Shown here one piece after another: positions 34,301 to 44,191 of a DNA stretch of 64,000 nt. The notes under the pieces were generated by a model that worked only from the letters and a program-made list of their open reading frames with translations, was not told the origin of the DNA and did not search any database. A program made the translations under genes and the position numbers. The stretch is taken from the NCBI RefSeq assembly GCF_007830175.1, contig NZ_VLKH01000004.1, positions 62,001-126,000 of the forward strand, in the 5' to 3' direction. Position 1 is the stretch's first letter, and the number at the start of each line of letters is the position of its first letter. This DNA comes from Sedimentibacter saalensis (lineage in GTDB: Bacteria > Bacillota > Clostridia > Tissierellales > Sedimentibacteraceae).

Positions 34301-34591
34301 ATGTTTAATGATTTTATGACCGCTGATGTACTAACAACCTTTGCGGGTATCACTGGTGCTACTATGCTAATCGTACAGTTTACTAAATCTTTAATTAAAA
34401 ATAAACTAGGAGATTCATTTGTAAGAATTTACAGTTTTATAATATCATTAATTCTGACTTTCTTTTTTGCTAATACAGGCAAAGAGGCACAAGATATTAT
34501 AATGATGATACTAAATGCTATTTTAATAACCATAACCAGCATGGGAGGTTATGAGATGATCACCGACCCTATGGCAAAGAAGAACAAATAA
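34301..34591 (+). CDS. Holin-like small membrane protein
   Basis: This 96-aa protein has three hydrophobic segments (about 10-30, 43-60 and 67-85) and a charged tail ending MAKKNK, a layout seen in phage holins and holin-like proteins. AGGGAGTG precedes the ATG. There is no lysin or any other phage gene within several kilobases, so it is either a domesticated relic or an unrelated small membrane protein. A hairpin (GGGGCTGAGGTTTAA with TTAAACTTCAACCCC) follows at 34600-34630. Confidence 0.5.
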   Translation: MFNDFMTADVLTTFAGITGATMLIVQFTKSLIKNKLGDSFVRIYSFIISLILTFFFANTGKEAQDIIMMILNAILITITSMGGYEMITDPMAKKNK

Positions 34592-34687
34592 ATTAATAAG
34601 GGGCTGAGGTTTAATTTAAACTTCAACCCCGCAGCATCTTTAGTAACAAATATTCCCTATATCTTTTTGTGAAATTCTGGTTCCTGT

Positions 34688-36412
34688 TTAAATTGAACCA
34701 TTGTCAAACACTGCCTTTAAACGGCTTTGCTTTTCTGCATACATGGCATAATCGCTCCTATGTATGGTTTTTTCCATATCATCCCCGTTATGAAATTCTG
34801 AAACACCAATGCTCACAGTGATAAAAAAATTATTTTTTTCCACATAAAATGGCTCTGAAAAACTTTGTTTAATTCTTTTTATTATGCTTTCTATGTTTCT
34901 GTCATTGTCCTTTACGCTGACAAATGCTACAAATTCATCTCCTCCAAAGCGGCACAATACATCTGTTTCACGATGAAAGCATTCCCTTAATCTTTTAGAG
35001 CTTTCTCTCAAAATTTCATCACCAACACTGTGTCCATAATCATCATTTATATATTTGAATTTATCCAAATCAAAAAACAATACATAAAGACGTTTTCCAT
35101 CTTCGACTTTGAATCCTTTTTTTATAAGTCTGTTTAAATAGTATCTATTATATAAGCCTGTAAGCGAATCCGTTGTAACTACCTCTTCCAAGTAATAATT
35201 TTGTTGAATTATCTGAACTAAGTTTTCAATTACAACAACCGAATAGCTTATTAAAAAAAAGAAGGTTCCTATGGGTAATATGTCATAGCCTATGTTCATA
35301 AACGAATCTGCCAGCATGCATATTATTACAGATAAAATACCAACTATTATGATTTTAACTCCTGCCATCTTTCTTTTTAAACCTTTAAGCAACACATAGC
35401 CAAAGTAAGGAAAACTTAATACACATAACCAAATGTATGGTTGCAGGAGATTAGCATAAATTTCATTATCAGTAAACACGGTTATAAATATGCTTATTGC
35501 TATAAAGAATTTACATGCGTTATGGACATACTTATTTGGCGTTGCATAATTCATTGAATTAAAAAACATGCCGAATAATGGCAGCATAAGATAACCGGTT
35601 AGAAACTCCATCCTTGTTCCTGCTTCCCAGGATAAATTATATATAAAATCATAAAACAGTTTATAATTTGTCAGCAGAACTCTGATAGATGTTAAAAGAC
35701 ATATAAAAGAAAAGTATAAAAGCGGTTTAAAACTTCCGTTTATAGAATAAAGTCCCAGGAAAAATAAACTTAATGTCATCAAGGAAGAAAATAGAAATAT
35801 TTGTTGCCGCTCCTGTTGAGAAGAATATTTGTACATCATATTTTCGTCCCCTAACAAGGCAATTCTCCAAAAACCTCCGTAATTGTATGAATAATTAGAT
35901 ATTTCAATTAACAGTTCAACATTACCATCTTCGTCAGGCCTGAAATATCCAAGCTTTTTCTTCATTTCAGGTTCATGCTCCTCTTGGGTATATCCCACCC
36001 GACCAGCTTTTAAAACTTCATTTCCATTGGCTGTAAGTCTGTAAGCGCTTGTTATGCTTAAAATTTGTATGCTGTAATGTATGTCCTTGTTTAATCCGGA
36101 AATTTTTAATTTATATGTTGCTGTTCCATAGGGGTTATTGCCCATGTTTTCATTTCTTTTAAATATATGGGGTACATCAACGTATTCTTCAGAAGTTGAT
36201 TTTTCAATATCCTTTATCATCAAACCATCATAATATTGCCATTCACCTGTTAATTTTAGCAGTGTAGATTCATCCCATTCATTTAAGTCAATTTTACCTT
36301 TTTCAGATTGTACCGTTTTTAGTTCAACGTCATTATTGGTTACACTAAAAATAGTAATGCTAATCAAAACAATTATTAGAAGTATGTACATGTACCTTAA
36401 GTAATTTTTCAT
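34688..36412 (-). CDS. Membrane diguanylate cyclase (7TMR-DISM + GGDEF)
   Basis: This 574-aa protein has an N-terminal anchor, a 7TMR-DISM extracellular domain (about 50-190), about seven spans (195-400) and a GGDEF domain with the intact GGDEF at 490-494. Five residues before it lies RETD, an RxxD inhibitory I-site, so c-di-GMP production is likely feedback-limited. It senses an external ligand and makes c-di-GMP. The frame extends to 36511, but a GGAG just before the ATG at 36412 and the hydrophobic N-terminus favour that start, with moderate confidence. Confidence 0.9.
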   Translation of the reverse strand: MKNYLRYMYILLIIVLISITIFSVTNNDVELKTVQSEKGKIDLNEWDESTLLKLTGEWQYYDGLMIKDIEKSTSEEYVDVPHIFKRNENMGNNPYGTATYKLKISGLNKDIHYSIQILSITSAYRLTANGNEVLKAGRVGYTQEEHEPEMKKKLGYFRPDEDGNVELLIEISNYSYNYGGFWRIALLGDENMMYKYSSQQERQQIFLFSSLMTLSLFFLGLYSINGSFKPLLYFSFICLLTSIRVLLTNYKLFYDFIYNLSWEAGTRMEFLTGYLMLPLFGMFFNSMNYATPNKYVHNACKFFIAISIFITVFTDNEIYANLLQPYIWLCVLSFPYFGYVLLKGLKRKMAGVKIIIVGILSVIICMLADSFMNIGYDILPIGTFFFLISYSVVVIENLVQIIQQNYYLEEVVTTDSLTGLYNRYYLNRLIKKGFKVEDGKRLYVLFFDLDKFKYINDDYGHSVGDEILRESSKRLRECFHRETDVLCRFGGDEFVAFVSVKDNDRNIESIIKRIKQSFSEPFYVEKNNFFITVSIGVSEFHNGDDMEKTIHRSDYAMYAEKQSRLKAVFDNGSI

Positions 36413-36578
36413 TATCTCCGCCCAAAAGGAATTTATTTTTATATGTTTAATATTTAATGTATAAATTTTCCATCGTCCCATTATATAACATTTATTGTAT
36501 GTTTTAAACATATTTTTACTTTATACACTTTATTTCAATTTATTAAACAGAAACATTTCCTCGCCATATACTAAAAGA

Positions 36579-36625
36579 AATGGATGGATTGTGTCTACTA
36601 ACTATATAGACACAATCCATCCATT
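36579..36625. repeat. Perfect 19-bp hairpin
   Basis: AATGGATGGATTGTGTCTA pairs with its exact complement over a 9-nt loop. On the minus strand TTTCTTTTA follows, so it may end the chitinase-like transcript. The rest of 36413-36781 has no gene. Confidence 0.75.
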
Positions 36626-36781
36626 AAAATCCCCCCAACATTCATGATTGCTAGCTTTTTAAAAACATTTGATAATTATGTTTATTGAGGGTATTGATTA
36701 ATATGCTTACAATTATTCTATTTAACTGACCGCTGTTTGTTTAGTCACATAGCAATGTGTTTCATTTGCACCTTTTCTGTT

Positions 36782-38170
36782 TCATTTTATTAATATTGCA
36801 GTATTACTATTATCATGCCATTCTACATTAAACCCAAATGCTTCAAAAATAGCCCTAACGGGAATGAATGTCCTGTTATCATTTATTACTGAAACAGTAT
36901 CAAGTTTGACATTCTGCCCGTTTACTTCTATATACTTTTCACCGGCAGGTATCTTAACGATTATGCCATCCTTTTCTGCTGTTATAATTTGATTTTTGCT
37001 GTCATAGCTTACTTCTGCTCCGATTGCTTCCATTGATTTTCTTAGAGGAACCATCAATCTTCCGTGATTATCAATATATGGAACTCCATAACCTTCTGCT
37101 TCCTTAAAAACAAGTTCTCTGTTATTTATTACTACAGTTACATAATTACTTAACTCTTCTTTTGTCAGGTGTTCTGTTCTTGAAAGCATGTCATCTATCA
37201 TTGACACAATGCTGTATTGATCGTTTGTATCTTCATTTATATCAAACAGCATTAAACCTCCTGCTCGATTAAGTGCAATCACAGTTTTTTCTCTTAATGT
37301 ATTGATGCCGTTGTAATAGGACTCAAGAGGTGTTGTAGGAGCATAATCTGTAAAGGCATATTCAGTATTTTCAGCTACAAGGTGTCTGTACTGCTTCCAG
37401 CTTGGTTTTGCATAAAGGGGAATTCCCATTACAATCTTTTCTGGAGGAAGACCTCTGTTGAGCCAATAAGAAATGGAGTTTTCGAAAAACCATACGGGGC
37501 TGTGATCTGCATTGTTCATATCATAAGCCATTACATTTATGAAACTGAATCTTTCAAGACTTCTTTCCGTAATAACGCTGGTATCCTCAGCTGCCCAATT
37601 TTCGTACCATGAGCCGTTAAGGGCTGCGGTCAATTCTTTACCCTTCACTTTTAGTGCATCACTTAATTCTATAACAAGTTTTTCATAAATGTCTGCTGTG
37701 CTCTTATTTGGATGCTCCCAGTCCAGTTCAACGCCATCCAGATTGTATTCATCAACCATTGCACAGACATTACCAATGAAGATTTTCCTTTTTACATCTG
37801 TTGAAGCTAATTCCTTAAATACAGGTTCCAGTGCATTGCCTTCATATGACCATCCCCCCAATGAAATGAAAACTTTTGTTCCATCTCCATGGGCCTTCTC
37901 CACAAGTTCTCTTAACTGCTCAGGATTTTTCAGTTCATGCAACGTTCCATCTGTTTTTGGAATTACAAAAGAATACATTATATGAGTCAATTTATTTGTT
38001 TGAATCTTTTCAACAGATTCATTAAACAAATCTCCGGAATAATACCCAACAACTTTGAAATCATTTTTGTCTATTCTGTCATATGATGTTTTCACATTGA
38101 TACAGGCAGATGTTATGGGCAGTAATAATAATAGTAAAATTAAGAGTACTATTGTTTCATTTCTTTTCAT
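36782..38170 (-). CDS. GH18 glycosidase lipoprotein with Cu-amine-oxidase-N domain
   Basis: This 462-aa protein has a lipoprotein-type signal ending at Cys23 and a GH18 barrel with catalytic motif DGVELDWE (145-152, acid Glu152), KVFISLGGWS near 99-108 and VMAYDMN near 210. The last 110 residues hold a copper-amine-oxidase-N-type domain (VPLRKSMEAIGAEV and FIPVRAIFEAFGFNV), a wall-associated module. It should cleave chitin- or peptidoglycan-like beta-1,4-linked GlcNAc at the cell surface. No spore-specific LysM is present. Confidence 0.9.
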   Translation of the reverse strand: MKRNETIVLLILLLLLLPITSACINVKTSYDRIDKNDFKVVGYYSGDLFNESVEKIQTNKLTHIMYSFVIPKTDGTLHELKNPEQLRELVEKAHGDGTKVFISLGGWSYEGNALEPVFKELASTDVKRKIFIGNVCAMVDEYNLDGVELDWEHPNKSTADIYEKLVIELSDALKVKGKELTAALNGSWYENWAAEDTSVITERSLERFSFINVMAYDMNNADHSPVWFFENSISYWLNRGLPPEKIVMGIPLYAKPSWKQYRHLVAENTEYAFTDYAPTTPLESYYNGINTLREKTVIALNRAGGLMLFDINEDTNDQYSIVSMIDDMLSRTEHLTKEELSNYVTVVINNRELVFKEAEGYGVPYIDNHGRLMVPLRKSMEAIGAEVSYDSKNQIITAEKDGIIVKIPAGEKYIEVNGQNVKLDTVSVINDNRTFIPVRAIFEAFGFNVEWHDNSNTAILIK

Positions 38171-38197
38171 TTGTTCCCCCTGCTAGAAAATATTGCG

Positions 38198-38588
38198 GGG
38201 ACGTACCTTTATTTAAAAAGTCCGCCCCTTAAGTTTTAAGTTCATTTGTTCTTATTGTTTTGTTTGCTTTCAAAATTGTTGTTGCTGCTTTTACTTGAAA
38301 AGCTATTGCTGCTGCTTTTAATCATTCGTTCTACATTTTCATTTAATACATTTTTTCCTTTGTCATGGAACGTATTGTTCAGTTCATAAATCATGTAGCT
38401 GTTTTTATCTGCTAATTCGCTGTTATTTCTGTATGTGTCCTGTTTTTCGTTATATTTGTCCCCTTTATTGTTTAATTCCTTTTCATATTTATTAGCCATG
38501 TTTTTGCACCTTTCTTTTATGTTGTAATATTTGTTATATATATTATTAGTTACATTGATTAAAATATTACAACTAAAAGGTACGTCCC
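38198..38588. mobile_element. Candidate MITE-like unit bounded by 13-bp inverted repeats
   Basis: GGGACGTACCTTT at 38198-38210 is an exact inverted copy of AAAGGTACGTCCC at 38576-38588. The unit of 391 bp holds the 85-aa gene. I see no transposase and no clear target duplication, so mobility is unproven. A third related block (CCCCGTCCC) occurs near 63796. Confidence 0.4.
38242..38499 (-). CDS. 85-aa Asn/Ser/Lys-rich hydrophilic protein
   Basis: This 85-aa protein has very high Asn, Lys, Glu and Ser content, no hydrophobic core and a poly-Ser/Asn tail. The N-terminus NKYEKELNNKGDKYNEKQDT is likely helical. It resembles small spore or stress proteins only in composition, and I know no family. 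The start has a weak AGGTG. It lies inside a unit flanked by 13-bp inverted repeats. Confidence 0.4.
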   Translation of the reverse strand: MANKYEKELNNKGDKYNEKQDTYRNNSELADKNSYMIYELNNTFHDKGKNVLNENVERMIKSSSNSFSSKSSNNNFESKQNNKNK

Positions 38589-38679
38589 ATAATTAACATG
38601 ATACCTCCATGAGCCATTTTTTACAACTTAGCAATTGCTCTACCTTGATGAAAAATACTCATGCTATATAAAATACTGT

Positions 38680-40683
38680 TTAAAAATCAATATCATTCAG
38701 CATCCTATACATAATAATGTAAGTCTGTTCTCTTGTAATATTGGTCTTTGGAGAAAACATGTCTTCGCCAACTCCCTGCATCATTTTGTTTTTAAGAACA
38801 TAATTTACTGCATCCATTGCCCATGGTGACACATATGATTTGTCATTTAAATAAACATCATCTGAATCTTTGTATAATCCTAAATACTTTGACAGATTAG
38901 TAAGCATAACAGCTGCTTCTTCTCTTGTAATTTCACTATCACCGTCAAATATACCGTTTCCTCTGCCATTAACAATGCCTAATTTTAGACAGATGACAAT
39001 ATCATCGCTGAAACCGTCTGTTATTGGTGGATTTATAAGATCTATATTATTATTTTTAAGAATTTCTTCTCTTGAAGTGTTTTGATATTCTTCCAGGAAC
39101 TCTACTATTATGCTACAAAATTCATATCTCTTTATATTAAAAGTAAACGCTGACTGGTACTCAAAGGGAACTAAATTGCTTTCAATTGCCTTTGTAACTT
39201 CTTCCTTTGCCCATGTTGAAGGACCTTTAGTTTGCTTGAAATAATCAAAATAAGTATTAAACCTTTCAGTATGATATTTTGCTGCAATTAAGTCTTCGCC
39301 ATCAATATTTATAATTGAAATATCATTATAATTGTGAAGTGTGAGACGCTGCCCTGCAAAATTAACAATAGCATAACCGCCGCTTAATCCACCAGCGTAA
39401 TATTTATCATTTATATATTTTACATCTGTAAAATACATTTTGGAATCAGCAAGCATCTCTTTTCCGGTTTCTTTATTGATTAAATATGCATACCATCCCT
39501 TATTTACAAGCATGTATTTATCAGTGGCATAATAATCTATGTAATCATATATGGGCGGTACTATTTCTTCACCATTCAAATCATAAACAGCATATTTATG
39601 TTCACCGTTTTTGTCTTCGATGACTGCTGTAATAAATCCGTCCTTGACTTCTGAAATGTTATAATACTCAACAGGCAGTACTACACTTCCTTTTTCATTA
39701 ATAAAGCCTGCCATTTCATCCTTGTAAACTATAAAACCATCATAACAATTCATTATGGAATCATATATAAAGGGAACAACATTTTTATTTGTTACGTCTA
39801 TTACTCCAAAACGCCCTTCCTTTACAGCAACAGCAGTTTCATTCCTTGAATATTCAATACCGTCATACTCCACAGGAACTACAATTTCAGCAGTAGCAGT
39901 ATTAATCAAGCCAAATTTATTATTTTTAGAAATTCTCAAATATTCACCATATTCGTGTATATTATAAATTTCATCATATTCAAATGAAAGTACCACTTCA
40001 TTATCTATATTTATTACTCCATATTTTTCATCATTAATAGCAATAATGAAATTGTCATTAATGTAATCAATATATTTATATATAAATGGAATAATTTCTT
40101 CCTGTTTGATGTTCATCATTCCGTATTTGTCATTTTTACAAGCAATAATTCTGTCATCGCTGATATAATTCAGCGTATCATATACAGCAGGGATAATCAA
40201 CGTCTTGTTATATTTATGGTACAAGCCGGTTTCATATCCGTCACCCTTTACATTCCTTATAATGAAATAATTTTCTCCTTTTGTAGGGTCAACATATTTA
40301 TATCCATCCACAAAACATTCCAGGCCATTTTTATCGACATATATGAAACGGTTTGAATAGTCTATATGGTAACTGTCATTTCCGATTACGAAGCGGTAAT
40401 AATCATCATCAAAATTTTGATTTATTCCTTCCATTCCTGCAAAAGCCAGATATTTTCCTCTAAGATTGATTAAACTTCCATCTGGTTTTAAAATATGCCA
40501 GCTTCCATCCTCAACACTTTGGACAACTTTGTCCTGACCAAACCCATCATAGTAATAGTAATCCAATGTTATTTTTTGTATGTCATCGTTAAAATCCATT
40601 CCAAAAGCAAGAGTGTCCATCGCTAATAAGAAAACACAAATTATAAACAATACGATAAATTTAATACCATAGTCCTTTTGCAT
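38680..40683 (-). CDS. WG-repeat surface protein with C-terminal SLH domains
   Basis: This 667-aa exported protein has a signal segment (FIVLFIICVFLLAMDTLAFG). Residues 140-420 hold at least five WG-type repeats, each with a KxGxxN/D step (KYGMMN, KYGVIN, KFGLIN, RFGVID, MAGFIN). The C-terminal 200 residues carry SLH-type repeats (GRGNGIFDGDSEITREEAAV; SPWAMDAVNYVLKNKMMQG; MFSPKTNITREQ) for attachment to the cell wall. GGGGAGGG before the ATG at 40683 sets the start. It is the last gene of a run with the next two genes, so these may form one cell-surface unit. Confidence 0.85.
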   Translation of the reverse strand: MQKDYGIKFIVLFIICVFLLAMDTLAFGMDFNDDIQKITLDYYYYDGFGQDKVVQSVEDGSWHILKPDGSLINLRGKYLAFAGMEGINQNFDDDYYRFVIGNDSYHIDYSNRFIYVDKNGLECFVDGYKYVDPTKGENYFIIRNVKGDGYETGLYHKYNKTLIIPAVYDTLNYISDDRIIACKNDKYGMMNIKQEEIIPFIYKYIDYINDNFIIAINDEKYGVINIDNEVVLSFEYDEIYNIHEYGEYLRISKNNKFGLINTATAEIVVPVEYDGIEYSRNETAVAVKEGRFGVIDVTNKNVVPFIYDSIMNCYDGFIVYKDEMAGFINEKGSVVLPVEYYNISEVKDGFITAVIEDKNGEHKYAVYDLNGEEIVPPIYDYIDYYATDKYMLVNKGWYAYLINKETGKEMLADSKMYFTDVKYINDKYYAGGLSGGYAIVNFAGQRLTLHNYNDISIINIDGEDLIAAKYHTERFNTYFDYFKQTKGPSTWAKEEVTKAIESNLVPFEYQSAFTFNIKRYEFCSIIVEFLEEYQNTSREEILKNNNIDLINPPITDGFSDDIVICLKLGIVNGRGNGIFDGDSEITREEAAVMLTNLSKYLGLYKDSDDVYLNDKSYVSPWAMDAVNYVLKNKMMQGVGEDMFSPKTNITREQTYIIMYRMLNDIDF

Positions 40684-40730
40684 GTTTCCCTCCCCAAAAT
40701 TCATATAATACAAAATTTATAAATCGCGAA

Positions 40731-42134
40731 CTATAAATGATTACTTTTCTTAATTTTCCAAACAATTATATTGCTGATGATTATTGTAAAAAGTATAATT
40801 ACCCCAATAACTATTGGAGCAAAATAACCAAAACTTCTGTTTATTCGTCCTTCAATCTTGTCATACAATGTTACTTTTTCTTTAGAGTAAAGTGTAAATG
40901 ACAAATCATCTTCCGGCAGTTTTTCTAAAGAAGCTGTGTAAATATTGCCTTCTTCTTTATTTAATTCAATGCTGCTATCAATAACGTACGGTGCTTCCTG
41001 TGGAGTTATAATTTTAATATTTAAATTATTAAAACTGTTCCAGTTTTTAGCAGGGTTTAAAATATAATCAAATATATACTGAGGACTTGAAGTGTTTCTT
41101 TTGTCCATTGTTCCATTTGTGTTGTAGCTTACACTTACCTGTTGGTCTTGAGAAGGAAGGAACTCAACATTATAAACCAATGTAATAACTCTCACAGAAC
41201 CACTTTCAGCTAAAATATCATCCACAGTGCAAAATCCCATATTGTTTATGAAATACTTATCCAATGCACTTGCATAAAGGTTAAATAGCTGAATATCTGA
41301 GATATGTTCAAAATCTATAAAAGAATAACTCTTCATACTGTCAAACAGGTATGTCCTGACATCAACTTCTTTTTCAGTTATTTCATAAGTAAACAAATCT
41401 GTTTCTTCATTTGAGGCTCCAATGACATATCCATTGATGTCCATATTTATGTCTTCGCCTAAAACATAAATCTCTGCAATTTGAGTGTCAAAGCAGCCGG
41501 AAGTAATCCTTGCTTTCCCGCCATTCAGGCTGAATCCATTGAAATTTTTTGTAAGGATTTTTGTTTCATCCTGGTCATAAGTAAAATCAACAGTAAAATC
41601 TATTCCCTTTTCGGTAGTTGGTTTTATTTCTATGGAATATAATTTTCCGATTCCATATACCGAAAAACTTTTTGCATCATAAATGTCGTTGGATATTGTG
41701 TTTACGATTTTATCAAAATCATAGTTTTTTTCTTTATCTTCTTCAAAACTGTTTCCATAGCTGTTAACAACATTGCCTGCATAAACCTCATAAGGAAGCT
41801 CTTTGCCATTTGCAGTAATTTTTATATTATCATAATTAATATTATACAGTCTTTCAATATAAGGGAATGCCATTTGAACAGATTGTGTTTTATCAGTTGG
41901 ATTAGTCATTTCATATTGTGCAGTTACATTGGCTTGAACAGAATGCAAATCATTATTTCCATCAGAAAAATCAAAAATGAGATCTTCCCTTTTAACCTTA
42001 ATGGGAGAATCTTTATCGACGGTCATAATATCAGATGATGGGTACCCCTGCCAATACACGGGCCCTGAATTTGCAAAAACCATCGTAAATGAAGAAATTA
42101 TAAGTATAATAGCAATATAAACAAATTTTTTCAT
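40731..42134 (-). CDS. Membrane-anchored extracellular protein of unknown function
   Basis: This 467-aa protein has a signal peptide (MKKFVYIAIILIISSFTMVFA) and one C-terminal span (about 437-457) with a basic cytoplasmic tail. The external part is beta-rich, opens with GPVYWQGYPSSD and is followed by a strand pair giving EMTNPTDKTQSVQMAFPYIE. I recall similar clostridial proteins but know of no function. It sits in tandem with the WG/SLH protein (18 bases before its longest frame) and a small lipoprotein. Confidence 0.65.
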   Translation of the reverse strand: MKKFVYIAIILIISSFTMVFANSGPVYWQGYPSSDIMTVDKDSPIKVKREDLIFDFSDGNNDLHSVQANVTAQYEMTNPTDKTQSVQMAFPYIERLYNINYDNIKITANGKELPYEVYAGNVVNSYGNSFEEDKEKNYDFDKIVNTISNDIYDAKSFSVYGIGKLYSIEIKPTTEKGIDFTVDFTYDQDETKILTKNFNGFSLNGGKARITSGCFDTQIAEIYVLGEDINMDINGYVIGASNEETDLFTYEITEKEVDVRTYLFDSMKSYSFIDFEHISDIQLFNLYASALDKYFINNMGFCTVDDILAESGSVRVITLVYNVEFLPSQDQQVSVSYNTNGTMDKRNTSSPQYIFDYILNPAKNWNSFNNLNIKIITPQEAPYVIDSSIELNKEEGNIYTASLEKLPEDDLSFTLYSKEKVTLYDKIEGRINRSFGYFAPIVIGVIILFTIIISNIIVWKIKKSNHL

Positions 42135-42188
42135 AACATACCCCTTTGTCTATTAATAAAATATATGTATTATCATTTTTAAAATAAA

Positions 42189-42836
42189 TTATTTGCTGTT
42201 GCTTAGAGATTCCTGAACATTTCTCAAATCTATAAACTTATCATAAAACGTTACGGTTAATAGGTATACATTTTCATATTGTTTAATAAACTCCGGGTTT
42301 TTAACAAAATCCTCAATTGTTTTGTCAGGCATCATGGACGATTTTGTTTTTATTACAGCCATAATTGGTACAGGCTCATTCAGTTCAATTTTATATGGTT
42401 CGTTTAAATACCATGTAAATGTAGTAACATCAGAACTAATACCATTGAATTCTTTCAATGCTGAAGCAATTGAATCATTTTTAACAGTAATTCTTGCCTG
42501 CTCATGATTATCTGAAATTGCAATTGTTCCTTTTAACATTTCTTTTGAATCATTTATTAAACCAAATAATGTTTCTGTCCTTGGATTTTCTGCATCAGAA
42601 TAATCTGTAAATTCGTAGTGAATGCTTTTAACATCATCATTTATTGCATATTTTAACATGTAAGGGCTCATGTCGCTGTACAAGCTGACCAGTTCTCTTT
42701 CTCTTCTGTTTAACTCTATAGGTGTCACAGACATTTTGGCAGGTAAAAAAAATATATTGTTAATGTCTGTATATTGATTTATGATACATCCGGCTACAAT
42801 AATAACAATCAACACAATAAAAACTCTTAATTTCAT
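42189..42836 (-). CDS. Small exported lipoprotein of unknown function
   Basis: A 215-aa lipoprotein with a signal and lipobox in MKLRVFIVLIVIIVAGC (Cys17). The frame extends to 42902, but the hydrophobic start argues for the ATG at 42836. The rest is a soluble alpha-beta domain with no motif I know. It precedes the 467-aa membrane protein by 54 bases and probably shares its transcript. Confidence 0.6.
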   Translation of the reverse strand: MKLRVFIVLIVIIVAGCIINQYTDINNIFFLPAKMSVTPIELNRRERELVSLYSDMSPYMLKYAINDDVKSIHYEFTDYSDAENPRTETLFGLINDSKEMLKGTIAISDNHEQARITVKNDSIASALKEFNGISSDVTTFTWYLNEPYKIELNEPVPIMAVIKTKSSMMPDKTIEDFVKNPEFIKQYENVYLLTVTFYDKFIDLRNVQESLSNSK

Positions 42837-42979
42837 ATTCTCAACAAGTCCTTTCATGTTCTCACAGCTTTTATATAAATGTAGGTCACTTGAAACTAAC
42901 ATTATATATGACGATTAATTTTACAATTTGTTCCATATGCTTAGTCTACATCATAACTAGCTAATAGTCCATATGCACA

Positions 42980-43008
42980 AAACTCCATCTTTAATAGATG
43001 GAGCTTTT
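42980..43008. terminator. Intrinsic terminator after the deacetylase
   Basis: CTCCATCT and AGATGGAG flank a 5-nt loop. T-rich tracts lie on both sides (TTTTG on minus, CTTTTTA on plus). Confidence 0.75.
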
Positions 43009-43038
43009 TATAAGAATATATGAAAACTAGACTGCTTT

Positions 43039-43905
43039 TCATTTGTAAATTTTGTAATATGTTTGTCCTGCTCTTAAAATAATTTCTCTGCTTTCTGACA
43101 ACTCACTGATTGTAACTAGCTGGTAACCTCTGTTTATGAGCTCCGGAATTACTTTTTTTGATGCTTCCAAGGATGATTCATATAAATCATGCATCAAAAT
43201 TATATCTCCATCCTTTACATTTTCACAAATAATTTTTGTGATTGTTTCTGCATTCCTGCTTTCCCAATCACGGGTATCAATTGACCAGTTTATAATAGGC
43301 TTTTGAATTTTTTCTTTTAAAGCCTCTGTTGTTGATCCATATGGCGGCCGCATTACAAAAGGTCTGTACATGGCTATCTCATAGATTAAATTGTCAGTCT
43401 TATTTATTTGGTCGTATAGTTCTTCATCATTTAACAAAGTCAACCTTTTGTGGTCATAGCTGTGATTTCCAATTTGATTTCCATTTTCAATCATTTGTTT
43501 AACAGTATCTTCATACTTGCTTGCCTGGGACCCTAAAACAAAAAAAGTTGCAGCCGAATTATTTTCCTTCAATAAATCTAGAATTTCTTTAGTGTACTTG
43601 GATGGACCATCATCATATGTCAAAGCTATCATTGGCTTGTTCGGATCAATTTCTCTTTTGCTTTCTTGCTTTATGTCAGTTTTTATTTTCTCAATTTCCG
43701 GATTTTTGAGACTTTCATCGGTTGTTATTAAAATCTCAGTTTCAAATTCTAATATATCAGTCTGCTGATCATAGCTTTCACTATACTCTTGATTCATGCT
43801 ATAATCTGCAGTGTCACTATTAATGTTAGCATCTACGTCCTGGACGGTATAAATTGAAAGCTGCATTATTAAAGATAATGAAATAACTAAAGCCCTGTTT
43901 GCCAC
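43039..43905 (-). CDS. NodB-type polysaccharide deacetylase, exported
   Basis: This 288-aa protein has an N-terminal signal or anchor, a low-complexity linker to about 90, and a full NodB domain: TYDDGPSK (D98/D99), NHSYDH (H148, H152), RPPYGS near 184, DTRDWE near 205 and LMHDLYE near 229. These give the metal-bound deacetylase site. It removes acetyl groups from peptidoglycan or another GlcNAc polymer at the surface. No neighbour suggests a specific polymer, but the region also holds a GH18 enzyme. Confidence 0.92.
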   Translation of the reverse strand: MANRALVISLSLIMQLSIYTVQDVDANINSDTADYSMNQEYSESYDQQTDILEFETEILITTDESLKNPEIEKIKTDIKQESKREIDPNKPMIALTYDDGPSKYTKEILDLLKENNSAATFFVLGSQASKYEDTVKQMIENGNQIGNHSYDHKRLTLLNDEELYDQINKTDNLIYEIAMYRPFVMRPPYGSTTEALKEKIQKPIINWSIDTRDWESRNAETITKIICENVKDGDIILMHDLYESSLEASKKVIPELINRGYQLVTISELSESREIILRAGQTYYKIYK

Positions 43906-44059
43906 AACATCCCCCTAAAATTTTATGTATTACAGTATATGTACATTAAAATTTAAAATTACATGGATTGGATATTTGACAAGCATATATGCTTGGATAT
44001 AAAAAACACAATTATAATATTATAATTCAGGTTGATGGCAATGTATATTATTTGGGCGT

Positions 44060-44135
44060 TGTCATTCTGAGGCAAGACGTAAGAATCTCATTTTCTCAAC
44101 AAAGATGAGATCCTTCACTATCGTTCAGGATGACA
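44060..44135. repeat. Interspersed palindromic repeat, copy B
   Basis: TGTCATTCTGA at one end and TCAGGATGACA at the other are near-perfect inverted copies, with AGAATCTCA and TGAGATCCTT inside forming a second pair around TTTTCTCAACAAAGA. It closely matches copy A at 19333-19407. Similar GTCATTCTGAG/CAGGATGAC elements are widely dispersed in anaerobe genomes. Confidence 0.8.
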
Positions 44136-44191
44136 GCATCGCGGCTTGTCAATAGTCTGATTGTGTATGAAGGTGTAGTATAAAAAACTGT

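Noticed and set aside
34301..34591. Prophage indicated by a holin-like gene
   Set aside because: No lysin, capsid, terminase or integrase nearby; a single small membrane protein is not enough.
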